A DNA stretch of 64,000 nucleotides from Blepharisma japonicum (lineage: Eukaryota; Ciliophora; Heterotrichea; Heterotrichida; Blepharismidae): the NCBI GenBank assembly GCA_949751835.1, contig CATKHK010000020.1, positions 450,491 through 514,490 on the forward strand, written 5' to 3'. The notes beneath the pieces are model-generated. The model was not told where the DNA came from. It searched no databases and saw nothing but the letters and a program-made list of their open reading frames with translations. Below are positions 1-11,345 of the stretch, piece by piece. A program made the position numbers and the translations under genes. How positions within the stretch are numbered: position 1 is the first letter of the stretch; each line of letters starts with the position of its first letter.

Positions 1-447
1 GAAGATATTCAGATTGAAATATGTTTAGCAGAAATTGAAAATAAATTAAATGGGGCAAATATACCTGCCGGAAGAAGTGCTGAAGAGTTTAACGCAGAAG
101 AAGTTTTGAATGAGGAAATTAAGGAAAATAATGAGGAAAGATGAATTTCTTCAGAGTCAATGAGCATTGATGGGATATATGTAGAAGGGACAAATAGAGA
201 ACGCATCATGGATATTTTAAGCGATATTATTCCTATAGCAGGGTTATCTGAAGAAGCAAAGTCAAGAATTATAGAATTCTTGTATGACGGCGAAATTATT
301 TGTAAGGAATGCGTTATTTGTCGTGAGAAATTCGAAGAGAAGGACGTTCTTTATAAATTACCATGCAGCCACATTTTTCATAAAGACTGTTTCTTGAAGT
401 ACGCTGAAAGGAATGAAAACTGTCCTTTGGATCGACAAAAAATTTAA
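1..447 (+). CDS. RING-H2 finger protein, 5' end outside window
   Basis: The frame is open from the first base and ends at TAA; one in-frame TGA (139-141) reads as Trp where the paralogue at 2268-3776 has TGG. The C-terminal 45 residues form a RING: CVIC, then CSHIFHKDC, then CPLD. The eighth zinc ligand is Asp rather than Cys, as known for RBX1. Upstream lie the family's GRYVEGTNRE-like block and an acidic linker. By homology the missing N-terminus should carry two UBA-like domains. Probable role: E3 ubiquitin ligase, inferred from the RING only. Substrate is unknown. Family membership is secure; function is not. Confidence 0.85.
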
Positions 448-599
448 TTGTGTTGATAATAATTAAACTATAAGAATTGAATTTAAATATCAAAAATAAT
501 TAAAAAATATCATGTCTAAACTTTAGGGAACTTACAAATATAAAAATCAAGATTAAAATGATTATTTTCTCCATAAATTAAAATATTAGCAGAAGTCTA

Positions 600-930
600 A
601 TGAGATTATCAATTTGAAATAGGAAGCTCTTAGCTATCTTAGAAAATATTGATTTACTTTCTACAAAAATTAGCGGTTTGGGAAAATTGGCATGCCAGAA
701 GATAATTTTAATGCTGTAGACACTTCTTGTGATATAATGATAAATAAAGCAACTAGAAACTCAAGAAATAGAAGCAACGAACAGATAATGGAAGCTTAAA
801 TTAAGCTTATCAAAAAGCATAAAGATTAGTAATTAATAAAAAACAATAGAAATGTTTAGAAAGCGTTGAGACTTTCCCCACAATATAAATTTAAAAGAAA
901 GCTGTCCTTTGGATCGTAAAAAATTAAGCC
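600..930 (+). pseudogene. Decayed copy of the UBA-RING gene family
   Basis: Broken fragments follow the order of the intact gene at 2268-3776. Around 648-680 lies a stretch matching its NIDFVSTKS segment. Around 690-795 a frame matches its INQIYREPENRNNEEL segment. At 901-926 a tail reads CPLDRKK followed by a stop in one frame. These pieces sit in different frames with in-frame stops and no intact RING between them, so this is a remnant rather than a gene. Confidence 0.65.
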
Positions 931-931
931 A

Positions 932-1894
932 TTGCAGGGTTTAAATATATTATATTTAAATGCACATAAGATTTTAGAAACATCAAATTTCAAAATTTCA
1001 CAAAAAATAGACGCTGCTGAATCCAAACCAAAAGCAGCAGGCACATCTAGCGCAGCATCAGCAAGCCTTAAATCTAAAGAAACAGAGCAAAAACTAACCA
1101 AAAAACCGGCAGAGAGTGAGCCTAAAGCTGCTGTAATAGAGCAAATACACCCACCTATCAAGCTTCCTGAAGTTTTAAAGAAAGAACCCAAACATTCTGA
1201 GTTTGATTTTATGTTTGGGAGCAAAAAAAGGGACAAAAAACAAGAAGTCGCTGAAGAAGATGCTTTTGAAGAAGATAAAATGGGTGAGGCTTGAGAATAC
1301 GCCATGCATAGTGCTAATGTAAATGAGCAAGAAGAGTCTCAATCAGGCTCAGACGAGTTTGACCCTGATTTTGAAGGCGAGATCGTGATTGCTCCGAAAG
1401 TTGAAGCTGAAGTTAAAAAGCCAGAAAAAAAGCAGGAGAAGGCTAATAAGTCCAAAAAAGTTGATTTAAAAACAAGAGGAATCAAAGCCCAAGCAAAACT
1501 CCAGCAAATTGAAATGAAAGCAGAAATGAACAGCGAAGAGTCCTTCAAAAAAGAAAACGAAGTCCAAGAATCCCAAATTATTGTAAATATAGACGAATGG
1601 GAAAACGTTGAAGAAGTAGCAATTGTTGAAAAGCTGGAACCTAAAAAAGTAAGCGAAGATTTCGTTAAAATTGAAATCACAAACATAAAATCCGCAGAAA
1701 AGCTCGAAAAAAATCTTTCTATGAAAGACGTAGAAGCTCATAATGCGACCCATGCACCACTCTACAGCAGAAATTACACCATTAAGCAAGCTTCACCTCA
1801 AATCGAAGAAATCAAAATTTCTGATGACACCCGCCCAAAGAAAAAATCATTTTTTTCATTTTTTTCTTCATGCTTTGCACCAAGTAGAAAATAA
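932..1894 (+). CDS. Hypothetical acidic/Lys-rich protein lacking a visible start codon
   Basis: A 320-codon frame ends at TAA, with a TGA (1292-1294) read as Trp. There is an in-frame TAA at 917-919 and no ATG until 1211, yet the composition between 1010 and 1210 is already coding-like (Lys/Glu/Ala/Ser rich). No 15-nt GT-AG intron joins it to an upstream ATG. The protein is low-complexity and charged, with a basic C-terminus KKKSFFSFFSSCFAPSRK that could attach to membrane. No family recognised. The 5' end directly abuts the tail of the RING pseudogene, so the gene may be truncated by that rearrangement and itself be a pseudogene; translation could otherwise start at 1211. Confidence 0.5.
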
Positions 1895-2267
1895 CTACTT
1901 TATGGTAAGAGTCAAAAGGCAAATTAATTCTCTTTATTTACATTTTTAATAAAAAAATTAATAAAATTGGGGTCGTTTTTTATATTAGATATTGATGAAC
2001 CAAATTGAGTTATAATGGTGCTTGAAAATGATACTTGACATACGAAAAGTTTTTTGGTAATTATTTTTGGATCTATTTTTTCAATTTCAGTTTAGATTAC
2101 CAACATCTATCCCAATTCTGTGTATGAGACCATGACACGATATTTCATAACTCCTCAAAAAATACTATCATATACCACTAATCTAAATCCGCATCAATCT
2201 CTTAAAATATATCTATATCAGTGTCAGAATTCTAAAATATACATTAAGTTAATTTGATAATTATTTT
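1895..2267. other. Intergenic, 373 bp
   Basis: AT-rich spacer between two same-strand genes. It must hold the promoter of the 2268 gene. No ORF, repeat or RNA gene recognised. Confidence 0.6.
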
Positions 2268-3776
2268 ATGGAAACAGAAGAAAACACTGAAAGTATTAAA
2301 TCCAAACTATTAGATCTTGGATGTGAAGAATGAAAAATTGACTCATTACTTCAAATCACAAATTCTTATGAAGATGCTCTTAATTATTATTTTGATGCAG
2401 ACTGAGACAATATTGACTTCGTTTCTACAAAAAGTCATGAATCACTTGAAGTTCCAAATCATTCCAATGCTGCAGTTATTTCTGATAGCACTGCTGAAAG
2501 CCAGATACAAAGAGACTCAAAAAATCAGTCACAAAAACTTGAAATTACAGATCACTACAGTTCTAAAGCCATTTCTCACAACACAACTATAAATCAGATA
2601 TACAGAGAACCTGAAAATAGGAATAACGAAGAATTAAGGGAAATGAAGGCCAAATTTTATGCAGCTGCCCCAAGTTTAGGTATCAGTGAAGCCACAGTAA
2701 GAGAAAAATTAGAAGGCGTTGAAACATTAGAAGAGCTTAATGAAGTTTGTCTTAAGTTAATAAACGGATGCAAGCCTAAAAAACAAATTTATACATATGC
2801 TATAAGCATAGGCCTTAACGTTTCAATGGCAAGATGAGCATCGGAATTTTTTGATGATCTCAATAAAGCTATGGATTATTTAGATGAAGTAGCTTTAGCT
2901 GAAAAAGAATGCATGGAAGAAAATCAGCCCAATTACCCAAAGCAAAATGAGAGCTTTGATTTCAGTATTCCCCAAGCTTTGCAAAAAGAAGAAGATATAA
3001 ATTTTGGCGGTGGAGTAGATCTTAATGATGAAAGAATTCATGATATCTATGAATCGTTAAGATTCATGGGTATAGGAGAGGAAGAGTCTAAAGAAATGCT
3101 CAGAAAATGCTCAAATTTTGAAGAAGCAGATATATTGCAAGGCAAATGCGCAATTGAATATTTTAAACATGCACATCCTCTTCCGCCAAATCCTAATGAA
3201 AGTTTACACCAGTCGTATATAAGAAATCCACATAATCGATTAAGCAACAGAAATGGTGATGATGAAGAAGAAGAAGAAGAAGAAAACGCTCTTTTAAATC
3301 CAAACTATTTACATGGCCAAGAAAATTTGATAAGATCAAACCCAGAAGACTACATATGATATGATAGCTATTATGAGGAAAATAAAAGCAGTGAAGAAGA
3401 GCTTAACGAAATTGACTGACCAAGGCAGGAACAAATAGATGCGGAAAGAGAAGAAATTTATGGAGAAAGATGGATTTCTTCAGAGCCAATTAGTATTGAT
3501 GGAAGATATGTCGAGGGAACTAATAGAGAACAAATTATGGATATTTTAAGTGAAATAATCCCAGTAAAAGGACTGTCTGAAGATGCAAAGGCAAGAATAA
3601 CAGAATTCTTGTATGATGGTGAAATTATGTGTGAAGATTGTGTGATTTGCTGTGAAAAATTTGAAGAAAAAAATATTCTTTTTAAATTACCATGCAGCCA
3701 TGTTTTTCATAAAGACTGTTTTTTGAAGTATGCTGAAAGAAATGAAAATTGTCCTTTGGATCGTAAAAAAATTTAA
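2268..3776 (+). CDS. UBA-UBA-RING protein (E3 ubiquitin ligase-like)
   Basis: The 502-residue frame starts at the first ATG after the spacer and contains several TGA codons that must be Trp (for example 2329-2331 area, 2403, 2835, 3357, 3417). Residues ~8-45 resemble a UBA domain (SKLLDLGCEEWKIDSLL), and a second UBA-like segment lies at ~265-295 (YESLRFMGIGEEESKEML). A Glu run follows, then the family block ERWISSEPISIDG and a C-terminal RING: CVIC, CSHVFHKDC and CPLD. The last ligand is Asp, as in RBX1. UBA domains usually bind ubiquitin and RING fingers recruit E2 enzymes, so an E3 role is inferred. Same architecture as the minus-strand genes at 30687, 32221 and 33722. No introns seen. Confidence 0.9.
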
Positions 3777-4181
3777 TCATATATTAAGCATGCTTAAGTG
3801 TTTTAATTGAAATTTTAAGCAATTAAATTAAGTCTATATAAAAAATTCATAATCTGAGCTATTATTATTTATAATTAATTCTTGATGTTAAACGTGCTAT
3901 TCTTTGAAGTAATTTATATAAAATCTGCAAATCAACTATAAACATCTGCTAGTTCAATAATTACCTGTATATTTATATATTAATATTATCATAGCAATTC
4001 AATCACTGCATTAATATTTCTATATATTAACTTGAGTTTTTAAAATCTAGGATTAGACTCAACAACAAAAAACTTTGCAATTGAAAACATTAGCAATCTA
4101 AATTAATATTATTCTCAAAGTATTAATAGTATAGCTATATTGTACTTAATTTTAATTTTAATTAGCCCCATATTTTAAAAG
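3777..4181. other. Intergenic upstream of the first GYC twin
   Basis: From about 3830 this spacer is similar to the spacer upstream of 5272, so it is part of the duplicated unit (shared TATTATTTATAATTAATT near 3862, and shared stretches about 60 bp before the ATG). No gene seen. Confidence 0.6.
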
Positions 4182-4885
4182 ATGGCATCAATAGGTGATA
4201 TTCTTGCTATGATCGTTGACGATAAATGCTCTTCTTCTGATATTTCAGAGAGTGACAACTCAAACTGATTTTATGATTCCTCTGACAGCAGTCGATATCA
4301 TAGATATCGCCATGGCTGCTCGAGTTGTGGATATTGTAGTAGCTGTTATGATAAATATGGTTGTAACATAGACTCATTTGAAATGAGGGGTGGAATTGTT
4401 AATCAAGAGGAAGAGGAAGAAAAAGAAAAAGAAGAGGAAGAGGAAGAAGAAGAGCCAACAGAAATCCAAACTCAAGGCGTTAAAGATGAAAATTATTGAA
4501 ATACTTTTTTTTCTACCTCAATTAAACGCTGAAGAAATTTTTATTTAAAAAGAAATGCAAAAAAGATGAGAAATGGCAAAATTGTTTTGGAAAAAGCAAA
4601 GCTTAGAAGAAAAAGTAAGTGGAAAAAAGACAAAAATCAAATCTCAAAGAGAAAAAGGAGAGAAAAGGGAAAGAAAGTTGACTATTTAAATGGCTGGTAT
4701 TAAAATCAAAATTAGTATTGCATTAGTTTTTTTAAATAACCTGCTAATCAGATTTAATTCTTTTAAATAATATTATCTGGTATACAAATTGTGTACCAAT
4801 CTTCGCACGTAGGAAATTTTTCCACGTTTGTACCAAAATTTTATATATAAAGAAAAATTCTTTCGAAATTAATTAATAGTCAATT
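3830..4885 (+). repeat. Tandem duplication, copy 1 (~1.05 kb)
   Basis: This unit contains the 4182 gene and its 5' and 3' flanks. It aligns by eye to 4950-5875, including non-coding sequence on both sides (CAATCACTGCAT near 4005 and 5111; AATTCTTT.GAAATTAATTAATAG near 4856 and 5830). Boundaries are approximate. Confidence 0.7.
4182..4703 (+). CDS. Small Cys-rich, basic-tailed protein (GYC twin 1), unknown family
   Basis: The 173-residue frame is visible only with TGA as Trp (three in-frame TGAs). It starts MASIGDILAMIVDDKC, has a Ser/Asp-rich stretch, then the motif HGCSSCGYCSSCYDKYGC (C-x2-C-x2-C-x2-C plus a further Cys), suggesting metal binding. A long Glu run follows (absent from the twin), then a conserved NYW..FF..SI segment and a Lys/Arg-rich tail ending VDYLNGWY. 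The basic tail could direct it to the nucleus or to RNA. No known family recognised. The twin at 5272 preserves the frame through many substitutions, which supports real coding. Confidence 0.8.
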
Positions 4886-5271
4886 ATGAAACTAAAAAGA
4901 CAGTCAAGCAACAATTATCTAGCTATTTATTAGTAAGGAAAATAAGTTCAGTCTAACTATATAAATCCATACTCCGACCTATTATTTATAATTAATTTTA
5001 AGCCGATGGTATCAAGAAATTAGCTGCAAATCAACTATAAACTTATTCTTGTTCAATAACTGCCTGCATATTTATATAGAATTAGTATATTTAAACATTA
5101 CCATTCCATTCAATCACTGCATCTATATTTCATTTATTTTAAGCTCAGTTTTTAAAATATATCATATACACAAAAAAGGCATTACAAATATTAGCAATTT
5201 AAATTAATATTACTCTCATAGGATTAATAGCACAGCCAAATTTTAATTATGCATAGCCCCATAATTTAAAG
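4704..5271. other. Intergenic between the GYC twins
   Basis: The 3' flank of copy 1 and 5' flank of copy 2 of the tandem duplication. Only short broken frames; no gene seen. Confidence 0.6.
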
Positions 5272-5875
5272 ATGACATCAATAGGTGACATTCTTGCTAT
5301 GATCGTTGATGATAAAAGCTCTTCTTCTGATTTTTCAGGCAGCTCAAATTGATCTTCTGATTCCTATGACAGCAGTAAATATCACAACTATAGTCATGGC
5401 TGCTCGAGCTGCGGATATTGTAGAAGCTGTTACGATAAATATGGCTGCAATAGAGATTCATTTGAAATGTGGGATGAAATTATTAATCAAAACAATTGAG
5501 AAATGCCAAAAGAATATGAGACTCAAGATACCGAAAATGAAAATTATTGAAATAGCTTTTTCTCTGAGCCAATACAGTGCATAAGAAATTTTTATTTAAA
5601 AAGAAATGCAAAAAAGACAAAAAATGGCAAAATTAATTTGAAAAAGCAAAATACGAGAAGAAAAAATAATTTGAAAAATTCAAAAATCCAAATCTTAAAG
5701 AGAAAAGGAGAAAAAAGGAGAGAAAAGGTGAAGAAAGTTGATTATTTAAATGGCTGGTTTTAAAATAAAAATTAGTATTTCATTGGTTTTTTAAGATACC
5801 TTGCTTTATAATCCTTTTAAATAATACTCTATAACAGAAAAATTCTTTGGAAATTAATTAATAGCTACTTATCTA
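4950..5875 (+). repeat. Tandem duplication, copy 2
   Basis: Second copy of the unit at 3830-4885, in the same orientation. It lacks most of the Glu-rich insertion in the gene and has small indels in the flanks. Boundaries are approximate. Confidence 0.7.
5272..5763 (+). CDS. Small Cys-rich, basic-tailed protein (GYC twin 2), unknown family
   Basis: A 163-residue paralogue of the 4182 gene, read with TGA as Trp at three positions. It starts MTSIGDILAMIVDDKS and carries the same Cys motif, HGCSSCGYCRSCYDKYGC. The middle is shorter because the Glu run is missing. It ends with the same basic tail and VDYLNGWF. Conservation of the start, Cys motif, NYW segment and C-terminus, while the linker varies, points to protein-level constraint. 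Function unknown. With the standard code a wrong overlapping frame looks longer, so the gene is easily missed. Confidence 0.8.
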
Positions 5876-6252
5876 GTTTGAAAATCAAGTAGGGCAATTA
5901 GTGTCTATATATATTAATAACCCCTATAGATAATAAAATGCCAAATCAAAAAATTATTCAAAGTTGCAAAATTATGAGTCTTATTAATAAACCATTTCAT
6001 AATAACTAAAAAAAATTATATCAATCAAAATATAAATTTAATTGCTTATAATCTCAAACCAGCATATCATCTTCTTTAAACCAATTTTTTCTATAATAAA
6101 ATCCAACTATTAAAACAGCATTCTCACAAAGCTCTTCTAGTTCCAAAATTTTTTTATTATTTATAAAATCTGTATTATTTTAAACTTTTATATAAATCAT
6201 CCAAAAACCATCTCTTTATAAATCTAAAAAAATATAATTTTTAAATCGAAAT
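5764..6252. other. Intergenic, 489 bp
   Basis: The first ~110 bp belong to the duplicated unit; the rest is AT-rich spacer upstream of the 6253 gene. No ORF or RNA gene recognised. Confidence 0.6.
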
Positions 6253-7230
6253 ATGAGGAGAAGTTATAGTCACACCTACCTTAATTCTTCATTAACATCT
6301 CCCTCAAATTCGACCTCAAACCAGCCTATAACTCTCCAAGGCAATTTATCAAAAAAATTTCCTGACACAAACTCCTCCAAGTGGGATGGCTTATCTTTAA
6401 CTGGCAATGCAAGCAACGCTAAGCAGTTAGCTGGAATTCGATCTCCACGACGTTGGGACGAATACAGTAACGGATCTCGAACTGTAATCCCAAGCCAACC
6501 AGCTACAGAGCCAGTTACACCTCAACGTGCAATGACTCCTCGTGCCAGCAATGGATCAGGAAATCTTATGGATATGATTAATAAAGGATACTCCAAAGAA
6601 GAATTAGGGAATTATTCAAGAAGAGTCTCTATTAATGGAAAAACTGTATATTCAAATGCTACAAGCATTGACAATACTGCTTGTAATGAAGCTTATAAAG
6701 GAAAAGGCATCTACGCCCCAGGTTTCATTCAAGATCGAAAATTAAGAAAAGAAAATGGAATTGGCTTTGAAAACCGGCAAAGCCAAATCTCGACTCTCCC
6801 TGGCCCACATAAAGAAGCTAAAGAAAAACCAAGGGAAATTCGTATCAAGCCTGATTATTATTCACACATCTCTGATTTGCCTGGATATTTAACTAAGCCA
6901 GAGTCAACAGTTGAAAAAGCTAATCCACTTGTAAAATTGTCAAGATATACAGCGACTTCTATAGAAAAGCAAAATATGCTAGGGCCTACACCTGATAAAA
7001 CTGGGCCAAAACGAGAAATAATTCCATCTAAGAAGCCAGCAGACTCAGAGTTTAATAATATTGGAAAGGAAAGACCTCTAAATCCTTATAGCACAGGCAA
7101 ACTTTCCAATAAAGAAGCCCAACAAAGGCTACTTGGATCTAGCAACTCTGAATGTACTGATTTCAGCAAAAGAGCTAGGCCAATGTCGGCAAGAGACATG
7201 TTTAAAAGTAGCATCCCATTTTTAAGTTAA
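6253..7230 (+). CDS. Hypothetical protein, 325 aa
   Basis: A single uninterrupted frame from ATG to TAA with no TGA codon. The protein is hydrophilic and basic, rich in Ser, Pro, Asn, Arg and Lys, with TPQRAMTPRASNGSG-like Ser/Thr-Pro segments that may be phosphorylated. No signal peptide, membrane segment or known domain is visible. It is probably a ciliate-specific, largely disordered protein. It is convergent with the minus-strand gene at 7243-8553, with 12 bp between the two stop codons. Confidence 0.75.
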   Translation: MRRSYSHTYLNSSLTSPSNSTSNQPITLQGNLSKKFPDTNSSKWDGLSLTGNASNAKQLAGIRSPRRWDEYSNGSRTVIPSQPATEPVTPQRAMTPRASNGSGNLMDMINKGYSKEELGNYSRRVSINGKTVYSNATSIDNTACNEAYKGKGIYAPGFIQDRKLRKENGIGFENRQSQISTLPGPHKEAKEKPREIRIKPDYYSHISDLPGYLTKPESTVEKANPLVKLSRYTATSIEKQNMLGPTPDKTGPKREIIPSKKPADSEFNNIGKERPLNPYSTGKLSNKEAQQRLLGSSNSECTDFSKRARPMSARDMFKSSIPFLS

Positions 7231-7242
7231 TTCATCGTTTAA

Positions 7243-8553
7243 TTACTTACAAAAACAGCAAAAAATCTTTTTCAAGCGACTTTTTTTAGTTTTTTCAGTC
7301 TGTGTGCATTTCACTGAAAGCGGGTGTCTTTCTTCTTGTTCAGTCCCATTGTACTCTTCATTATGTTTCTCTTCATGATGCTCATTAGAATCATTAATTT
7401 GATATGAAATAAAATTATTGTTACTCATTGAATACATCGAGCTGAATTCTTCTGAACTTTCAGATCCATGGGCAACTTCTTTTAGCTTTCTGGGGGGTTT
7501 TCTTTTGTGTATTGAAGAGTCAAGAGCTGCAGGCTTCCTTTTGTTTTCATCTTCTGAGTGAGTTGTAAATTTTAATGTTCATAGCTCACTATCGATTTTT
7601 CAATCTGAAAAGTCATTACCAATTTTTAGTCTATTTTTGGCAGATTTTCCATTAATATTAACATCTTCAGGAATCGGAATTGTGAAATCAGGGTTGCTGA
7701 ACGAAAATACACTATTATGCCCAAATGATTTTGAATTTTGTATTGATGAAATATTTTCTCCTGAAGGAAAAGCTTGAAATAGCTTTATTTTCTCTGCTTT
7801 CGAGCTATCTAATATTTTCAAGTCAATTGATGAACTAGATATACTTTCCATCGCTGAGTCTTTAAGCAAATAGCTTACGCCATCCTCTAAGTCACTGCTT
7901 TTCATTTTATTGATAAATCTCCTCAAATCTCTTCTTATATCCTCAACATTAAACTGAAGCGAGTTAGTCATTTCTGGCTTTTCCGTGCTTTGGCTGCCTT
8001 CAATAGCTGCTTTTAAATGTGAACTTAAATACCTATCCTCGTTTTCCTCTATTTTTCCTTGAGTTATCTCACTGGGTTCTAAGCTCAAAGTCGGTATATA
8101 ATTCCCAGTAGTCTCTTCCTCCTGAATTGAAGCAAAAATCCCTTGAAGTTTTGAATTTTTGTTTAAATTGAGTTGAATAAGGGCTGGGATCATTAAAGCT
8201 TGATCAATCTCACATAAATATTTGACTTTTAGATATCGTTCTTGCTTTAAATAAGTACTATATTGCTGAATAGCTCTTACCAAAATAGTCGTCTGGCGTT
8301 CCCTTATATCCAAAGCTCATTGTTTTCGATTTTCTTCCAAAAATGCTTTTAGGTCATACACCTGCTTTTTTAGCTTCAAACAGTTGAGTACCAATCTGGC
8401 TTTTCTTTGGTCTTTAGCCCGTTGGAGCTCTAAAGCTTTAGTTTTATTTACATTTTGGGCTTTTACAATCTGCTTTTTTACCTCTGCTATTTGACGTGTA
8501 AGTGTGTCTATGATTGACATGTCAAAATCTTCATCATCAAGGGACTTTTCCAT
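7243..8553 (-). CDS. Hypothetical coiled-coil protein with Cys-rich basic C-terminus
   Basis: The 436-residue frame is continuous once three TGA codons (8317-8319, 7600-7602, 7579-7581) are read as Trp. Residues ~10-75 form a strong heptad-rich coiled coil (TRQIAEVKKQIVKAQ). The middle is polar. The C-terminus reads KKSRLKKIFCCFCK, a polybasic Cys cluster typical of palmitoylated membrane anchors, although no acylation site is proven. No catalytic domain seen. Its start codon lies only 31 bp beyond the stop codon of the PKG gene further right on the same strand. Confidence 0.75.
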
Positions 8554-8584
8554 GAAAATTAATTTAAAATTATTTCACATAGAA

Positions 8585-11272
8585 CTAGAAATCTTCATCC
8601 CAGTTCAAGTTTGATCCAGGTCGCTGTTTAGGCGTGATTGATGGGAAGGCTGAATTAGCCTCTTCTTTAGATATATAATCGTCCAAATTATATTGCATAA
8701 GACCTGACTGAACCGTTTCTGATTCAAGCAGCAACGGGATTAAGGGTGGCTTGACCTGCTTAGAAAGCAAATTTTCCCACATAACAGTGGAAAACCACGA
8801 ATTTGTTTTTAATTTTTGAATTGATCCTCCATTTCTAATCGAAGGGTTCAGATGAAGCAGCTGCTCAATGAAAACTCGTGCAGGCAAACTTTGGTCAAGC
8901 CAAGAAGGGAACATCAACCTATGGTCTAAGATTTTCTGGTAAATTGCAAAAGGGTCTTCTTCATCTTCACCAAATGGTACACTTCCACATATAAACTCAT
9001 ATAAAATTATTCCCATGCTTCAATAATCAACTGGAGTCCCATAACCTTTCCCAGTGATTATTTCAGGAGCCATATAATGTGGAGTCCCTACAATCGTGAA
9101 GGTTCGCCCTTGCAAAATCTTAGCAACCCCGAAATCTATTAATTTCGGATACCCGTCATCATCAACCATTATATTTTCAGGCTTCAGGTCTCTATACACA
9201 ATATCTCGCTCATGTAAATGCTCTAAAATAACGACTAAACAAGATATATAAAATTTGGCGTCACATTCTGATAACAGTCCCATCTGTCTTATGACATCAA
9301 ACAGCTCTTTCCCTCTTACGTATTCTGTCAAAAAATAAATTCGCTTTTCATCTTTAAAAGTCCTTATCAGCTTCATTATCATTATATGGTCGAGCTGCAT
9401 CAAGACTTTTCTTTCTAATACCAAATTGTTTTGAATTTGGTATCGGAGGATTTTTTTCCTTTCTACCGTTTTTAAGGCATAGCAAGTTTTTTTTGACTTA
9501 TGCATGACTAAAAATACGATCCCAAACATACCTCGGCCTAGGGTCATTTTGATGGTTAAATCTTGCAAATTGACATTTGTGTCTTGTAGTTGGATTCGTT
9601 TAACAAGGAGATTTTTGATATCATCATTTATGATATTTAAAAAATCTTCTTGATGTAAAACCCAGCACGTAACATGGCCTGATGCTTTTATGGAGGCAGT
9701 ACGAAGGTCGTTGTAAAGGACTGATCTTTCTCCGAAATAGTCATGCTTTGCTACTGTACGAACTCTTATGTGATTTTTTATTACTTCAACTCGCCCTGTT
9801 TTTATAATGAAAAGTGAATCCCCAGGGTCATTTTGTTTAAAAATGAAATCTCCATCCTGGAATTCTTCTAATTTTAAACAGTTCATAAGTCGAATTATTT
9901 TATCCTGAGATAGGTCTCGAAAAATCTGTACCTTTTTAAGCACAGCTAAAGCTTCATTTTTGTTAATAATTTCAATAAAATTCCCACCAATTAAAATTTC
10001 AAATTCAGCCCTTGATATTACAGCTATATCAACTTTTCCTTCCGCTATAAGTTCCTCTGGATAAATTTCATTTAAATTTGCAGTTATATCTAAGTCACCC
10101 AAACAGCAAAGTGACTCATAGACTTTAGTTCCGGAATGGTTTCTCAGGTTACCTTTAAGTAAAATATATAAGGCAACTCCTTTTTCAATGCCTGCATTGA
10201 TAACAATTTGGCCATGTTGAAAAGTATGGACTCTCATACTCCTAATTATAGACTCTACTTGGTCTCTTGTTAATTGCGAAATATAAGGGCTTTTTTCTAA
10301 TGCAATTCGCTGCGTGTTTATGTAAATAATATGCTGGAGCTTGCTACCCAGCACTTTTGTTAAAGAGTCTCTTCCAATTGCTAAGCACTTAACCTGTGTG
10401 ATTGCAATGACTGTTGCAGTTCGTTCACAGTTGTGAAGTAAAGCTTGCTCCCCAAAATAGTCTCCTCGTCCCATGCTTCTTATTTCTTGTCCTTCCTTCA
10501 TACAAGAAACTGTTCCTTCCTTAATCAAGTAAAACAGATCTCCAGGCTCGCCTTCGTTCACAATCCTCTGCTGTGGATAAAATGCATGTGTTGAGAGAGA
10601 GCTTACTAGCGCATCTCTTTGTTGTACAGTTAAAATTTGGAAAATTGGCACAGTCTCAATAAAATTGAGATTTTCTTGGTAATTCATAGAATTCAGCTGT
10701 TCTAGCGTCGTTCTAAATGTTTGTCGGTCGACACCTCAAAGAATTGTTTTTTCTATTGTCTTTATCGTCGCACTTCTTGGGGTATCATGAAGAAGTGCAA
10801 GTTCTCCAAACGAGTCCCCTGACTTTAGGATTTTTGTCAAAGTTCCATTGATAATTACTTGCAGCTTACCTGAAGCCACAACAAAAAAATTACCTCCAGG
10901 CTGGTCTTGCATAAAAACTATTGCATCAGGGCTTAAAGCGTAATGCTTCATTTTGCCAATTATAAAATCGAGCTGATCTTCAGTCAAGCTATTGAAAATA
11001 AAGTGTTTACTCAGGGCATATTTAATATTATCCACTTCTCTTCTTGTTTTATCTTTATCGGTCACCACTGCTGTCGGAGCATCTAAAGTGATTTCTTCTT
11101 CTAGCCGAGAATCGAAAGCTGAGACTTTCCTATTAAAAAGTTTCCTCGCTCCATTATTTTCAAATGTATTAAGACTATTTTTCTGTTCCTCTTGCACTAG
11201 CACTGTGCTAAGCAAACTTCTCGAATCTACTGAATGTATTGACGGCTTTGCAATTGACATACAAACTCCCAT
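8585..11272 (-). CDS. cGMP-dependent protein kinase (PKG)
   Basis: This 895-residue protein has four cyclic-nucleotide-binding domains followed by an AGC-type Ser/Thr kinase. CNB1, CNB2 and CNB4 keep phosphate-binding cassettes (FGELALLHDTPRSAT, FGEQALLHNCERTAT, FGERSVLYNDLRTAS). The third domain lacks FGE and the Arg, so it is probably non-binding, as in the four-domain PKGs of apicomplexans. The kinase begins near LGRGMFGIVFLV, with Lys in YALKTV, YRDLKPENI, IDFGVAK and a GTPHYMAPE activation segment, and ends in NLNWDEDF. TGAs at 9020-9022 (in PVDYWSMG) and 10736-10738 are Trp. It phosphorylates Ser/Thr targets when cGMP rises. Start chosen at MGVCMSIAKP; an N-terminal MG could allow myristoylation. 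No intron seen. Confidence 0.95.
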
Positions 11273-11345
11273 TTATTAATTTTTCATAATAGAAAAAACA
11301 TATAATCCATTTTTTATCTCAAAATTTAGATTTCCAACCGTACAG

